From contig JAAEQP010001230.1 of assembly GCA_024231375.1 (NCBI GenBank), forward strand, positions 1 to 46,070: a DNA stretch of 46,070 nt, read 5' to 3'. Below the pieces are notes generated by a model. The model did not search any database. It was not told where the DNA came from and was given only the letters and a program-made list of their open reading frames with translations. Position numbers and translations under genes: made by a program. The DNA is from a bacterium (GTDB lineage Bacteria > Hydrogenedentota > Hydrogenedentia > Hydrogenedentiales > SLHB01). Of the stretch, positions 35,687 through 45,500 are shown piece after piece (position 1 is the first letter of the stretch; each line of letters begins with the position of its first letter).

Positions 35687-35715
35687 TTTACCAAATCCCC
35701 CCGGCATGCTACGAT
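35687..35715 (+). promoter_or_regulatory. Promoter candidate of paralog 3
   Basis: TTTACC (35687-35692), 17-base spacer, TACGAT (35710-35715), 30 bases after the paralog 2 hairpin and 61 bases before the start at 35777. Nearly identical to the paralog 1 promoter. Confidence 0.55.
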
Positions 35716-35776
35716 ACGCGTGAGCGTACAGGTCTGGAACGTAGCGCAGCATCGAGCGTATACGGGAGGAGTCAAC

Positions 35777-37447
35777 ATGTCGAAACCAAGGACCCGGTGG
35801 ATGACCTTCGGTGTGCTCGTGCTGGCCGCGGCGGTCGTGTCCGGATGTCCGCTGGCGAAGGGCGGAGGATATCTCGCCTACCCGCTGGCGCTCGATTTCA
35901 GCGGCTACAAGAGCGAACTGACCGTCAACGTCACCAGCTACTGCGCCGCCAATGGCCCCTGGAAAGCTGCGGCTAGTGTCCCGTGGCTCGCAGTCTCCCC
36001 CGACACCGGCGCCGGTGAATATACCCAGGTCACCGTTGCGGTCACGCGTCCCGTATCCAAGGCGATGGAGATCGGCAAGAACACGGCCACCATCCGATTC
36101 ACCTTCACCGGCGGGGTGCAAAAGGTGCCGGTCACAGCTTGGTTGTGGCCCGAGTCTACATTCGAAGAATCCTTCGACGAAGGCGACGGCGAGATTCCGT
36201 TCCCAAAGCAGGGCGGGACGCTCGTCTCCAACGAGTACCTCAACGACGTTGAGGTGAGCCCGGACGGAGGGTATCTGGGCGTCGGGTATATAGACCAGAC
36301 CGTGGTGGATCTCAATCCCAAGTCCAGTCCCGCCGCGAAGAGCGTTGTCGTGAGCGATGCCTACGTGATCAAGACCGACACTGACGGCGAGAAGCTCTGG
36401 TCCATCAACTGGGGAGGCGACGGATGGACCGAGGCCTACGCCGCCGTGGTCGCCGACGACGGCAACTATGTCATTGCCGGCTGGCAGGCGCCAGGTTTCG
36501 ACGTCCCGACGAAGGGACTCCAGCAAGGTTTCTATGTTCAACTGACCAAGGTCAGCCCGGATGGCTTGATTCTGTGGCAGAAGGTGTATGGCGACGGAAC
36601 CTGGTGGGCTTGGGGCATCCAGAAGACTGCTGACGGTGGGTTCATCATCGCCGGAGACAACTCCACGCCCGCATCCGACGCTGCCGTCTACATGCCGTTC
36701 CTGATCAAGACGGACGCCGACGGGAACGAGGAATGGTCAAAGCTCTACGACACGCTCACCTATGACCATTTCGTCTACGGTGTTGACGTGGCAGACAACG
36801 GGACCTTCATCGTTGTTGGCGAGAGCTTCCCCTTCCTTCCGCCGGACAAAGGCGTACGACCCGCGAAGATCTCGAGGAACGGCGCCAAGCAGCCGACAAC
36901 GTCGGAACTCTTCCTGATGAGGACCCTACCAAACGGTAGCGTTCAGTGGCGCGAGGAGTTTGGCGGACCGGGGGAGGGGGACTACGGCCGTGATGTCATT
37001 GCCCTGCCCGGTCAGAGCGGATACATGGCCTGTGGCGCCTCCGAATCCTACGACGAATCGTGGCAGATCTATCTGGTGAAGGTCGATATCACCGGTGCGG
37101 AAGTGTGGCACGAGACCTATGAGATAGGTTCGCAGAGTCAGGCCGAGGCCGTCGTCCGCGACGACGGGGGCAACTTCATGATCGCCGGCTGGACCAATTT
37201 GACCGACCCCGGGAAGCAGCCCCCTTCCTTCGACGCGCTCCTGCTGAAGGTGGATGACGAAGGCGTTCCTTCCATTCCCAACATCTACGGAGATGAAGAT
37301 GGAGAGCAGTTCCACGGCCTGCGCATGGCGCCCGACGGTGGCTACATCGCCGGTGGGCGAGGCTGGTTCGAGGAATTCATCTTCTCCACATCCGACGTCT
37401 ACCTCGTGAAGACGAACGACGAGGGAGAGGTATTCCTCGCTCCCTAG
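35777..37447 (+). CDS. BACON-propeller lipoprotein, paralog 3
   Basis: 556 aa from the ATG at 35777 (GGGAGGAGTCAAC upstream). Lipobox VSGC, Cys24-Pro25; BACON-like domain (WKAAASVPWLAVSPDTGAG, YTQVTVAVTR), linker PFPKQGGT, then seven propeller repeats with the shared strand pattern (SPDGGYLGVGYID, DDGNYVIAGWQAPG, TADGGFIIAGDNS, DNGTFIVVGESF, GQSGYMACGAS, DGGNFMIAGWTN, APDGGYIAGGRGW). Lys-Gln sites: PKQGG, AKQPTT, GKQPPS. Converges on the 922-aa lipoprotein gene across a shared palindrome. Confidence 0.85.
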   Translation: MSKPRTRWMTFGVLVLAAAVVSGCPLAKGGGYLAYPLALDFSGYKSELTVNVTSYCAANGPWKAAASVPWLAVSPDTGAGEYTQVTVAVTRPVSKAMEIGKNTATIRFTFTGGVQKVPVTAWLWPESTFEESFDEGDGEIPFPKQGGTLVSNEYLNDVEVSPDGGYLGVGYIDQTVVDLNPKSSPAAKSVVVSDAYVIKTDTDGEKLWSINWGGDGWTEAYAAVVADDGNYVIAGWQAPGFDVPTKGLQQGFYVQLTKVSPDGLILWQKVYGDGTWWAWGIQKTADGGFIIAGDNSTPASDAAVYMPFLIKTDADGNEEWSKLYDTLTYDHFVYGVDVADNGTFIVVGESFPFLPPDKGVRPAKISRNGAKQPTTSELFLMRTLPNGSVQWREEFGGPGEGDYGRDVIALPGQSGYMACGASESYDESWQIYLVKVDITGAEVWHETYEIGSQSQAEAVVRDDGGNFMIAGWTNLTDPGKQPPSFDALLLKVDDEGVPSIPNIYGDEDGEQFHGLRMAPDGGYIAGGRGWFEEFIFSTSDVYLVKTNDEGEVFLAP

Positions 37448-37471
37448 TGTCTGCGTGGGCTCGATAGCCGA

Positions 37472-37501
37472 CCCCTCCCGCGCCTGCAGGCGCGGGAGGG
37501 G
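37472..37501. terminator. Bidirectional hairpin between paralog 3 and the 922-aa gene
   Basis: A 13-bp stem CCCCTCCCGCGCC / GGCGCGGGAGGGG with loop TGCA; the whole is a perfect palindrome. It lies between two convergent stops (37447 and 37538) and can end both transcripts. Confidence 0.8.
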
Positions 37502-37537
37502 CCTATCTTCTTGCTGAGGCAACGGCGCCCGTGGGTT

Positions 37538-40306
37538 CTAGGACGCCAGCGATTTCGCCACATTCTCCAGCATCGCGCTGATGCGGCCGGTGTCTGACAG
37601 CAGCGCGGGCCACGTCTTCTCTATCACATCCAGCAGCGCCAGGGATTGGTCAACCTGCAATGCTGCATCTTCCGTCATGTCCGCCGCGAGGAAGTCGACC
37701 ACGCCGTTCGTCTCGACACCGTTCTCGTTGCCTTCGAGGAGAGACAACACGTTCAACAACAGCCTCCGGGCCTCATGGTTGGGGCTTGGTTTCGCCAGCA
37801 GTTCACGAAGCCATTCAATGGCAAGCCATGTGGCGTCCTCTGCGGTCACTACCTCGACTTGGCGGGTGTCATACCCACTGTCCCCGTCGTCGTCCTCCAC
37901 ATCGAGTCCGATGGTGAAGACGCCCGCGGCCGAGTACGCGTGGGAGACGCTCAGAGAGCCCGTTGCCCCGCCCAGACAGTCCGTAAGCTGGAACCCCGGC
38001 TGACCAGAGGAACTCATTGCGCCATCGTCCCAATCAACGTCCGCCGTGTGCGTGTCCACCACACCCGCGTCCGCAAAGCTCCCGTCCAGCGTGTACGGAA
38101 CATTCTCCACGAGCACCGGCATGTTCGCGTCGACAGGCACGCCGTCCGGGTCGCTCACCGTGTCGATGTGCGCCTCGGGTGACAGGTTGAACACGGCGAT
38201 GTACGCCGTTTCCGTGCTGAACGCGTTGATCCCATGCTCCCAGTACAGGTTGCTGAAGCCCGTGCAGTCAACGGATTCGATGCTCACGGAGCCATCGACG
38301 TAGGTGCCCTCGATAGCGTTGTACGTAGGAGTCTCCCCGAGGAGGTCGCCCGATAGTTCCCCCAGTGGCGGTACCGTTCGTATCAACCAGTTGTAGCCCA
38401 ACACCGTGCCTCTGCTCGCACCCGAAAAGCTCAAAGAACTGAACTTGTCGCCGTTGTTGTTGGTGTGCAGGTTCCTGATGACACTGACCTCGCCTGCGCC
38501 GTTCAGCGGGAGTTTCGTCGCGCCCGTGCTACTGAAGTCGCTGTAAATGGTGAAATGCCCGCCCGGAGGCGCGAACCAGCGCAACGAGGAGGCCGCGTCG
38601 TCGAATCCGTCGTGCAATATGCTCTTGTCGTCGATTCGCGAGAAATTGTGCCACGTCCGCTTGGCCTTGTCGCAAAGGTCGAACATGACACTGTCGCTGG
38701 TGTACCCCGTATCCTCGTAGGCTTCGACCCATGGTTCAGCGACTGGAGGCTGGGTGTCCGAGCAATCGAGCACTATCGAACTCCCCTCCTTCACCATGTA
38801 GCCGCCACCCGTCCCCCTCACGTCTACCCGCGGCGCATAGGCCGGGCTGTTCGGATGGTACACGTCCCTGTGACGGAACTCGGCCATCTTGTACGTGTCG
38901 CCAGGCCCCATCGTCCAGTGCTCAGAGGCATACAGGATCATCTCGCCCATCGGACTCACGTAAAGCCCCGTGCCCGCCGCGAAATTCGCCTGCTTGCTGT
39001 CGCCGATACCCCACCCCAACACCTGTGTCCACATGTGCTTGCTGGCCACTTCGGTGAGCGTCACCGGGCCGCCGCCCTGCAGCAACCCCGTCGTTGAGCT
39101 CACAGGAAGGCCCACTCTGTAGAGCCGGGCCTCGTCGTGGCCGGTAGCAGCGGCCGTGGGCGTTGTGGAGTCCGTGTTCCGAAGCGCGACCATGTACAAC
39201 CGGCCGTCATCGTCCCACACGAAGTCGATGCCTTGGTAGCAGCCGACGTACGGCGGCAACGACGGCGGGGGATCGGTCTTCACGGGCCAGTACCCGCTCA
39301 CCTCGGAATGATCCCATTCATCATAGAGTTCAAACCTTCCGACGCCGCGCGCTTCCTCGCCAGGTGGCGGAAGGTGACCAAGGTCACGTAGATCGGTCAC
39401 GTTCGTGAGCCAGAACTCCACTTTCTCGTTGTGTCCCCAAGTGAAGGCCATCAGATATCGTCCGTCCGGCTCCGGCAGCTTGGTCATGCCCAGGATTCCG
39501 GCGTCGTGCTCAGGGCGCCCGCCATCGCCGTCCAGATCGAGGGAGTACGACAAGAATGTCGGCTCCGCTGGCAGTGGCGACAGGTCCATGAAAATGACCT
39601 TTGCGTGAGGATCGCCGGGCGCAACCGGCTTCTCGCAGGGAATGGGCACGATGTCATCAACAATCTGCATACACCCTGGATGCAGGTAGACGTGCGAATC
39701 GCCGACGGAGCCCGTGGAGGGGGGGGCCGTGAAGTGATAGACCACCTCGTCGGCGGCCGGGGGAATAGTACTGTCCACATGCACGCCGAACAGCATGCGG
39801 TTTGAGCGCATCCGCTCACCCGTCGTGTTGCGCGATCGCATCTTGACCACCAGGATGGTCGAACTGTTTAGAGCCTCCGCACTCCGTGTCAGAACGAGGT
39901 ATGGGGTGCCCCTTCCCGGGCGCCGCACCAGGCCCTGATTGTGGTTGTCGTAGATCTCCGTCGGGGGTAGGGCGTCGCAGTATGGACCCTGGTTAGCGTG
40001 CTTATGAAACCCCATCCATTCGCCATGATGCTTCAGCGCGCTGAACTGTGCTTCCACGTCCGGAACGCACCATTCCGCGTGTACCACCGCACCGGGGTAC
40101 CCCGCCCACGACGACGTCGCGGGATCGTCGATGTCATCCGGGGGCGTCTCGGGGGGATCGTCCACATCCGGCGTGCCCGGATCGACCGGATCCTCAACTG
40201 GCGGGGATTGGTTGCTTCCGCCGGTCCCCGTCGTTTCCGGGCAGCCCGGAAACAGGACCGCGGCCAGGAGTGAAAGTATGCAGACAGACACGAAACGACG
40301 ACGCAT
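37538..40306 (-). CDS. Large PKD-containing lipoprotein of unknown function
   Basis: 922 aa from the ATG at 40306 (GAGGGGGC upstream). Signal peptide with a weak lipobox LFPGC, Cys22 followed by Pro as in the flanking paralogs. Residues ~25-65 are a Pro/Asp-rich linker (PPVEDPVDPGTPDVDD). The following ~500 residues are beta-rich with repeated Asp/Trp motifs (VGCYQGIDFVWDDDGRLYMVA), perhaps a propeller or lectin-like scaffold. A PKD domain spans about 740-835 (VDWDDGAMSSSGQ, HAYSAAGVFTIGLDVEDDDGD). The C-terminal ~90 residues are helical (WLAIEWLRELLAKPS, ALLDVIEKTWPALL). No catalytic motif is recognised. It sits antisense between the third and fourth paralog, divergent from the fourth. Confidence 0.8.
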   Translation of the reverse strand: MRRRFVSVCILSLLAAVLFPGCPETTGTGGSNQSPPVEDPVDPGTPDVDDPPETPPDDIDDPATSSWAGYPGAVVHAEWCVPDVEAQFSALKHHGEWMGFHKHANQGPYCDALPPTEIYDNHNQGLVRRPGRGTPYLVLTRSAEALNSSTILVVKMRSRNTTGERMRSNRMLFGVHVDSTIPPAADEVVYHFTAPPSTGSVGDSHVYLHPGCMQIVDDIVPIPCEKPVAPGDPHAKVIFMDLSPLPAEPTFLSYSLDLDGDGGRPEHDAGILGMTKLPEPDGRYLMAFTWGHNEKVEFWLTNVTDLRDLGHLPPPGEEARGVGRFELYDEWDHSEVSGYWPVKTDPPPSLPPYVGCYQGIDFVWDDDGRLYMVALRNTDSTTPTAAATGHDEARLYRVGLPVSSTTGLLQGGGPVTLTEVASKHMWTQVLGWGIGDSKQANFAAGTGLYVSPMGEMILYASEHWTMGPGDTYKMAEFRHRDVYHPNSPAYAPRVDVRGTGGGYMVKEGSSIVLDCSDTQPPVAEPWVEAYEDTGYTSDSVMFDLCDKAKRTWHNFSRIDDKSILHDGFDDAASSLRWFAPPGGHFTIYSDFSSTGATKLPLNGAGEVSVIRNLHTNNNGDKFSSLSFSGASRGTVLGYNWLIRTVPPLGELSGDLLGETPTYNAIEGTYVDGSVSIESVDCTGFSNLYWEHGINAFSTETAYIAVFNLSPEAHIDTVSDPDGVPVDANMPVLVENVPYTLDGSFADAGVVDTHTADVDWDDGAMSSSGQPGFQLTDCLGGATGSLSVSHAYSAAGVFTIGLDVEDDDGDSGYDTRQVEVVTAEDATWLAIEWLRELLAKPSPNHEARRLLLNVLSLLEGNENGVETNGVVDFLAADMTEDAALQVDQSLALLDVIEKTWPALLSDTGRISAMLENVAKSLAS

Positions 40307-40630
40307 GATGCCCCCTCACCAGCGCGACACCGAATACCTTGCACTCCGTCTCTGGCGTGCGCTACGTTCGGCCCCAAAAAGAAATGTAGAACGCGCTGCA
40401 CGGTCGCAACGGACACACGCCCGTTCCCGGCTTCGCCCTTCCGGCCGGAATCCGTGCGCCTCGCGGCCCCGCCCAAGGGATGCCCCGCGAAACCCGCCCC
40501 TACTGACGCGCATTCGATCACCGGTAGACTACATGCTACCTCGCACCACGTCAATGCACGCTCTTCTCGCGCGAGGCCCGTTCACTGTCCCTCGTCTGCC
40601 CCTCGCGCGCGTAGCGCGTCGTCCGCACGG

Positions 40631-40659
40631 TTTACTCCAACCGCATGCCGTGGTAGACT
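40631..40659 (+). promoter_or_regulatory. Promoter candidate of paralog 4
   Basis: TTTACT (40631-40636), 17-base spacer, TAGACT (40654-40659), 39 bases before the ATG at 40699. Same layout as paralogs 1 and 3. The rest of the 392-base divergent interval (40307-40630) shows no gene or repeat that I recognise. Confidence 0.5.
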
Positions 40660-40698
40660 AAGAGACCACGACTCGGAATTCGCAGGAACGGGGGGCAC

Positions 40699-42336
40699 AT
40701 GCGCAAGACACCATGGCGCGCGCTGTTTATTTCCATAGCATTGCTTGCAACAACAAGCTTGATCGGGTGTCCCATGCCCTCAATCGGCCGAGGCCTATCC
40801 GTCTGGCCGCTGACACTGGACTTCGGTGGCGTGAAGGATGAACTGACCCTCCATGTCACAAGCTATTGTGAAGGGAATATACGGTGGCGAGCCGAGGCCG
40901 ACGTGCCCTGGCTCACCGTGACTCCGGCGTGTGCCTTTGACGAATATACCAGCGTGACCGTCGCGGTCACCCGCCCCCTGGCCAAGGAGTTGTCGGTGGG
41001 CAGAAACACAGCGTCCATCCGATTCACCGGGGACGGCGCAGTGAAAGTGATACCCGTCACCGTGTGGGTATGGCCCGAGTTCTCCTTTGAGGAGTACTAT
41101 GACGAGGCTGGTAGCGGCTTTCCTCTGAAGCAGCCGCCGGGCGCATTCATCTCCTACGAGTATGCGAACGACGTGGAAGTCTCCCCGGACGGCGGCTACG
41201 TCGCCGTGGGCTACATCGAGCAGTTCAGCGACGAGCCGCTGAACGCGCCCGCGAAGAACGTCGTCGACAGCGACGCTTACCTGCTGAAGGTCGGTCTCGA
41301 CGGGGAACAGGAATGGTCGATCAACTGGGGCGGTGGCGGCGGCGATGAAGCCATGGCCGTCGTGGCGACGGACGACGGCGATTACGTTGTTGCCGGATGG
41401 CAGATGGTCGGGGACGACTTCTTCGACAAGGGCCTCACCCCGGGCGTTTACGCCCAACTGACGAAGGTCAGTCCCGACGGTGTCATCGTCTGGCAGAAGA
41501 TGTACGGCGACGGATCCTGGTGGGCATGGGCGCTGGCGCAAACCGATGACGGTGGGTTCATCCTTGCGGGCGACGACGCCCTCGCCGGCGGCTTACCTTT
41601 CTACACGCCTTTCCTCATCAAGACGGACGCGGACGGCAATCAGGAATGGGCCAAGACGTATCTCGGCCCCGCTGACTACTACGTGTATGGCATCAACGTC
41701 GCTTCGGATGGCGGGTTCATCGTGGTCGGTGAAACACTCCGATTCGGCGTGGCGACGAAGCACGCCAAGGCGTCGACCGAGGCGCCGAAACAGGGGGTCG
41801 AACTGTCGCTGATGCTGATGAGAACCGACCCGAACGGGAACCTCCAATGGCGCGAGGATTTCGGTGGCCCCGGATACGACACAGGCCGCGACGTGCTGGC
41901 GCTGCCACGACAAGGCGGCTACCTGGCCTGCGGCGCGTCGGACTCCTTCGATCCCGACCTCTCGCCCTACCTTATCAAAGTCGACGTCGCCGGTGAGGAG
42001 GAGTGGTACGAGACCTATGATCTCGAATCGCCCGCACAAGCGAATGCCCTTGTCCTGGACCACATGGGCAATCCCGTGCTTGCCGGCTGGGTGCAAGATG
42101 AGGGCCTACCCAAGCAGGTCGGCGATACCGACGCGTTTCTTCTCAAGGATCCCTTCGACGAAAGCGACGCGTGGCTCGCCCTTTATGGCGGTGAAGACAA
42201 CGAGTTCTTCGCGGGCCTGCGCATGGCGCCGGACCAAGGTTTCATCTGCGGCGGCGGCAGCGAAGTGGACTTCATCTTCAGCGAATCCGACGTCTATCTC
42301 GTGAAGACCGACGAGAACGGCGAAGTCGACGACTGA
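40699..42336 (+). CDS. BACON-propeller lipoprotein, paralog 4
   Basis: 545 aa, the most divergent of the four. Lipobox LIGC with Cys24-Pro25; BACON-like domain (WRAEADVPWLTVTPACAFD, YTSVTVAVTRP), linker PLKQPPG, seven propeller repeats (SPDGGYVAVGYIEQ, DDGDYVVAGWQMVG, DDGGFILAGDDA, SDGGFIVVGETL, RQGGYLACGASD, HMGNPVLAGWVQ, APDQGFICGGGSE). Lys-Gln sites: LKQPPG, PKQGVE, PKQVGD. Cys in the BACON domain (SYCEG) is conserved with the others (NYCAA). Separated from the other three by the minus-strand 922-aa gene. Its ribosome site (GGGGGGCAC) is weaker. Confidence 0.85.
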   Translation: MRKTPWRALFISIALLATTSLIGCPMPSIGRGLSVWPLTLDFGGVKDELTLHVTSYCEGNIRWRAEADVPWLTVTPACAFDEYTSVTVAVTRPLAKELSVGRNTASIRFTGDGAVKVIPVTVWVWPEFSFEEYYDEAGSGFPLKQPPGAFISYEYANDVEVSPDGGYVAVGYIEQFSDEPLNAPAKNVVDSDAYLLKVGLDGEQEWSINWGGGGGDEAMAVVATDDGDYVVAGWQMVGDDFFDKGLTPGVYAQLTKVSPDGVIVWQKMYGDGSWWAWALAQTDDGGFILAGDDALAGGLPFYTPFLIKTDADGNQEWAKTYLGPADYYVYGINVASDGGFIVVGETLRFGVATKHAKASTEAPKQGVELSLMLMRTDPNGNLQWREDFGGPGYDTGRDVLALPRQGGYLACGASDSFDPDLSPYLIKVDVAGEEEWYETYDLESPAQANALVLDHMGNPVLAGWVQDEGLPKQVGDTDAFLLKDPFDESDAWLALYGGEDNEFFAGLRMAPDQGFICGGGSEVDFIFSESDVYLVKTDENGEVDD

Positions 42337-42365
42337 CTTTCGGCTTGAGTGTGTGATGGATTCAG

Positions 42366-42399
42366 ACCCCGCCCGCGTAACGCGCAGGCGGGGTTTCTT
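42366..42399 (+). terminator. Rho-independent terminator after paralog 4
   Basis: Stem ACCCCGCC-CGCG / CGCG-CA-GGCGGGGT with loop TAA and a 2-base bulge, followed by TTTCTT. Thirty bases after the stop. GC-rich like the other three but with a different core. Confidence 0.8.
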
Positions 42400-42506
42400 G
42401 ATGCCTCAGCCCGGAGTTGACCCGCATCACCTCATCTGCGCACAATGCCGTCCGACCCTTGCAGGACACGGACCAGCATTCCAACCGAGACGCACAGGAG
42501 GTACTT

Positions 42507-45500
42507 ATGCGCCGGTTCACGTTGCCCGCCGCTCTTGTACTGATGACCACAATCGCATCGGCCCAGCCCTCCAACGGCCTCGCCGCCCACTGGACCTTCG
42601 ACAACGACGATGCGCCCGGCCTGCGCATCATGGACGGGTCGCCAAACCACTGCGACGGCCAGCTACACGGTGCGGCCTGGGCACCTGCCGACGAAGGGCA
42701 GGTCCTCATCTTCTCCGACAATGCGCACAGAGCGGATATGGGCGCCCCAAAGGCACTGGGCATTTCCGGACCCATCACCCTCGAACTGTGGTTAAAGGCG
42801 TCGAAGGTTCCGGGCGCCGAATGCGGGATTGCGGGCAAATCTATCCAGAGCTACGGACTCACCTGGTACAAGGACGGCCGGTGCTACTGGTACATCGGCG
42901 ACGGGGGCAACAAGTGCAGCGCGTCATTGGCAACGGGCCTGTGGATTCACATCACCGCCACCTTCGACGGCGAGACGATGCGCCTGTATGTCAACGGCGA
43001 ACAGCAGGACCAACACACCAGCAGGCACAACACGATCCCCAGCGACGCCGACTTCCAGATCGGCCGTATCCGCCGCGCCGCGAATCAACCCGCCCAACTG
43101 GCCGGATTTCCCGGAGCCATCGACGATGTCCGTGTGTACACCCGTGCCCTGACCGCCGAGGAGGCGCTCGCCCATTTCAACGAGGAGGCCACGCGCTACG
43201 GCGGCCACTCCAGCTCAGACGCCTTCGCTTTGTACCCCTACTACTATCCGGAATCGCAACAACTGCTAGTGGATGTAGATGCCAGTGCCTTGTTCCCCGT
43301 GCCCAAGGCCCTCAATGTGGCGCTTCGTGCCGTTGACACTGAAGATGGACGCGAACTCGGTTCGGCGAAACTCGATCTTGCCCAAGGCGGTCTGATCGTA
43401 AGAGACGCCGCGCTGACCTGTGAGGCGATTGACGGCTCGCGCATCCGTGTCGTGGCCCAACTCATCGAGAACGGCAAAGTCCGTGCCGAGAAGACAGCCG
43501 CTCCGCTCAACCTGGACGCGCCGCCCTTGCCGTCGGCCCACACGCAAACAGCCCCGCCTCTGCCCGCCAAGCCCGATCGCCCAACACCCGACCTGAAACT
43601 CACGAGCGGTGGTGCCTTCACGGTCGGCGTGGGCGGCAGCAGCTTGCTCGTCCGCTCCTCCTTTTCCTACCCAGACGGCGGGTACAACGAGTTCGGACCG
43701 GGGGAGAGGAAGCCGGAACCTGCATGGAAGCCCAGGACCGAGAACGGTGCCAACGGCGAGTTCCGCGCAAGCGCCGCCGGCACCCACTACACCCTCGACC
43801 GAGTCATGAAGGTCTTGCCGGGACGCGTCCTCGTTCACGACACCTTCACCAACACAACCGAAGAGCCCATCGGCATCCTGGTCGATCACACCTTGGATGG
43901 TTCGAGTTTCGAGAAGGTACGCGTCACGAACCATGAGAACCCAAGCGTCTTCCTGGAGGTCGGCGACATGGGCGCGGGGCTCGTGGCGTTGGACGACGTG
44001 TTCCTCGAACACTACGCCACCACCAACACCGACAAGACCGGCGCCCTGTCCTCCCACAAGTTCGCCCTGGACGCCAAGGCGTCGTACACCCTCGAATGGG
44101 CCGTATACGTGACCGCCCCGCCCGACTATTACGCCTTCATCAACGCCATCCGCGAGGACGAGAGCCTCATCCGCCTTGTAGAAGGCGCGTTTGCGTTCAT
44201 CGGACCCCACGGCCCCGTGCCCACCGAAGAATTCATCCGCTGGCGCGGCGTGAAGTACCTGAGCCTGGGATGCCTCAGCAACCCACCCGACGAACCCGGC
44301 CTTTCCCTGGAAGGCGTCGAGTTCGCGGAGTACCCCAAGCTTCGCGTAGAGTTGAACCAGATCTTCGACGAGATCCACGAAACCTTCCCCGACATGAAGA
44401 CCATGTTCCACGTCGCCCACAGCCTGTACACGACCAATCGGCCCGAGGAGCTCTTTCCAGGCGCACGCACTATCGACGCCAACGGAAGACAGACCATGTA
44501 CGGCGGCGACAACCGTGACTACTACATCCGCTACTTCGATGAACCCTTTGTCGACGATGGCTGGCGCTGGTACATCTTCTATCCCACAATGGACAACAGC
44601 TACGGCCCCGTCATGCTTGATGCCATCGACCAGATGATTGCGGAGATAGGGTGCAAGAGTCTGTTCGCCGATGGATACACACACGGGTACGGCGGCCGGT
44701 TCACCTACGACCGGTGGGACGGTCACACCGCCGACATCGACCCCGACACCAAGCGCATTACGCGTACCTACGCCTCCGTGAATCTTCTCGCCAATGACGT
44801 CCTTGTCGAAACCGCCCGCCGCATCCGTGAGGCCGGCGGCGTGGTCATCTGCAACAGCTATCCCGGCCCCCGGTCGGTGAGCAGTCAACCGAACGTGCTC
44901 TACTGCATGGAAGGTGCCTCGGGCGCGATCAACCTGACGCGCCTCTACCTTACGCCCAGCGTTATCTCGCTCGGAAACCACATCCTCCTCAAAGGCAAGG
45001 GTGACCGCGAGGTCTACGACGACATCCTCGACAAACTCGAGTATGGCGGGCTCTACTGGTTCTACGGCGAAACCATGACCCGCCCCGCGGCGACCGTGCA
45101 CATGTATCCCATCACCCAGGAGGAGATCGGCCCCGGGTGGGTCAAGGGACCGGAACGCATTGTCACAAGAGTCTCCGGAGTGTATGGCTGGACCAGTGGC
45201 CCGAATCTTCACCGAACCTATCGCTGGGATGGACGCGGCATGCCTACCCATGCGCCGGTCCTCACCACGGTTGACGACACAGGCGTCCGCAGCCTCGTCG
45301 ACCTCCGTCACCACGAGCTGGCCGTGATCGAACCCATTCCCGTCACCCTCGAAGCAGAATCCCCCGTGAACCTATACGTCCGCGAGTACGGGCCGGACGG
45401 TATCCGGCTGGACCTGAGCACGGCAAGCGGCCCCGTTCGCCTCGCCGTGCGTACCGGCGAGTTCGCCCTCCGTGCGGGCGCGTCGTATGCGGCGCGAGTG

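Noticed and set aside
40307..40630. Several overlapping short frames in the gap between the 922-aa gene and paralog 4
   Set aside because: Arg/Pro/Ala-rich translations in all frames with no start signals; treated as non-coding.
43266..45314. A 682-aa minus-strand open frame antisense to the LamG protein
   Set aside because: Composition (Val/Gly/Ala/Asp-rich without domains) and its position opposite a well-supported gene mark it as a shadow.
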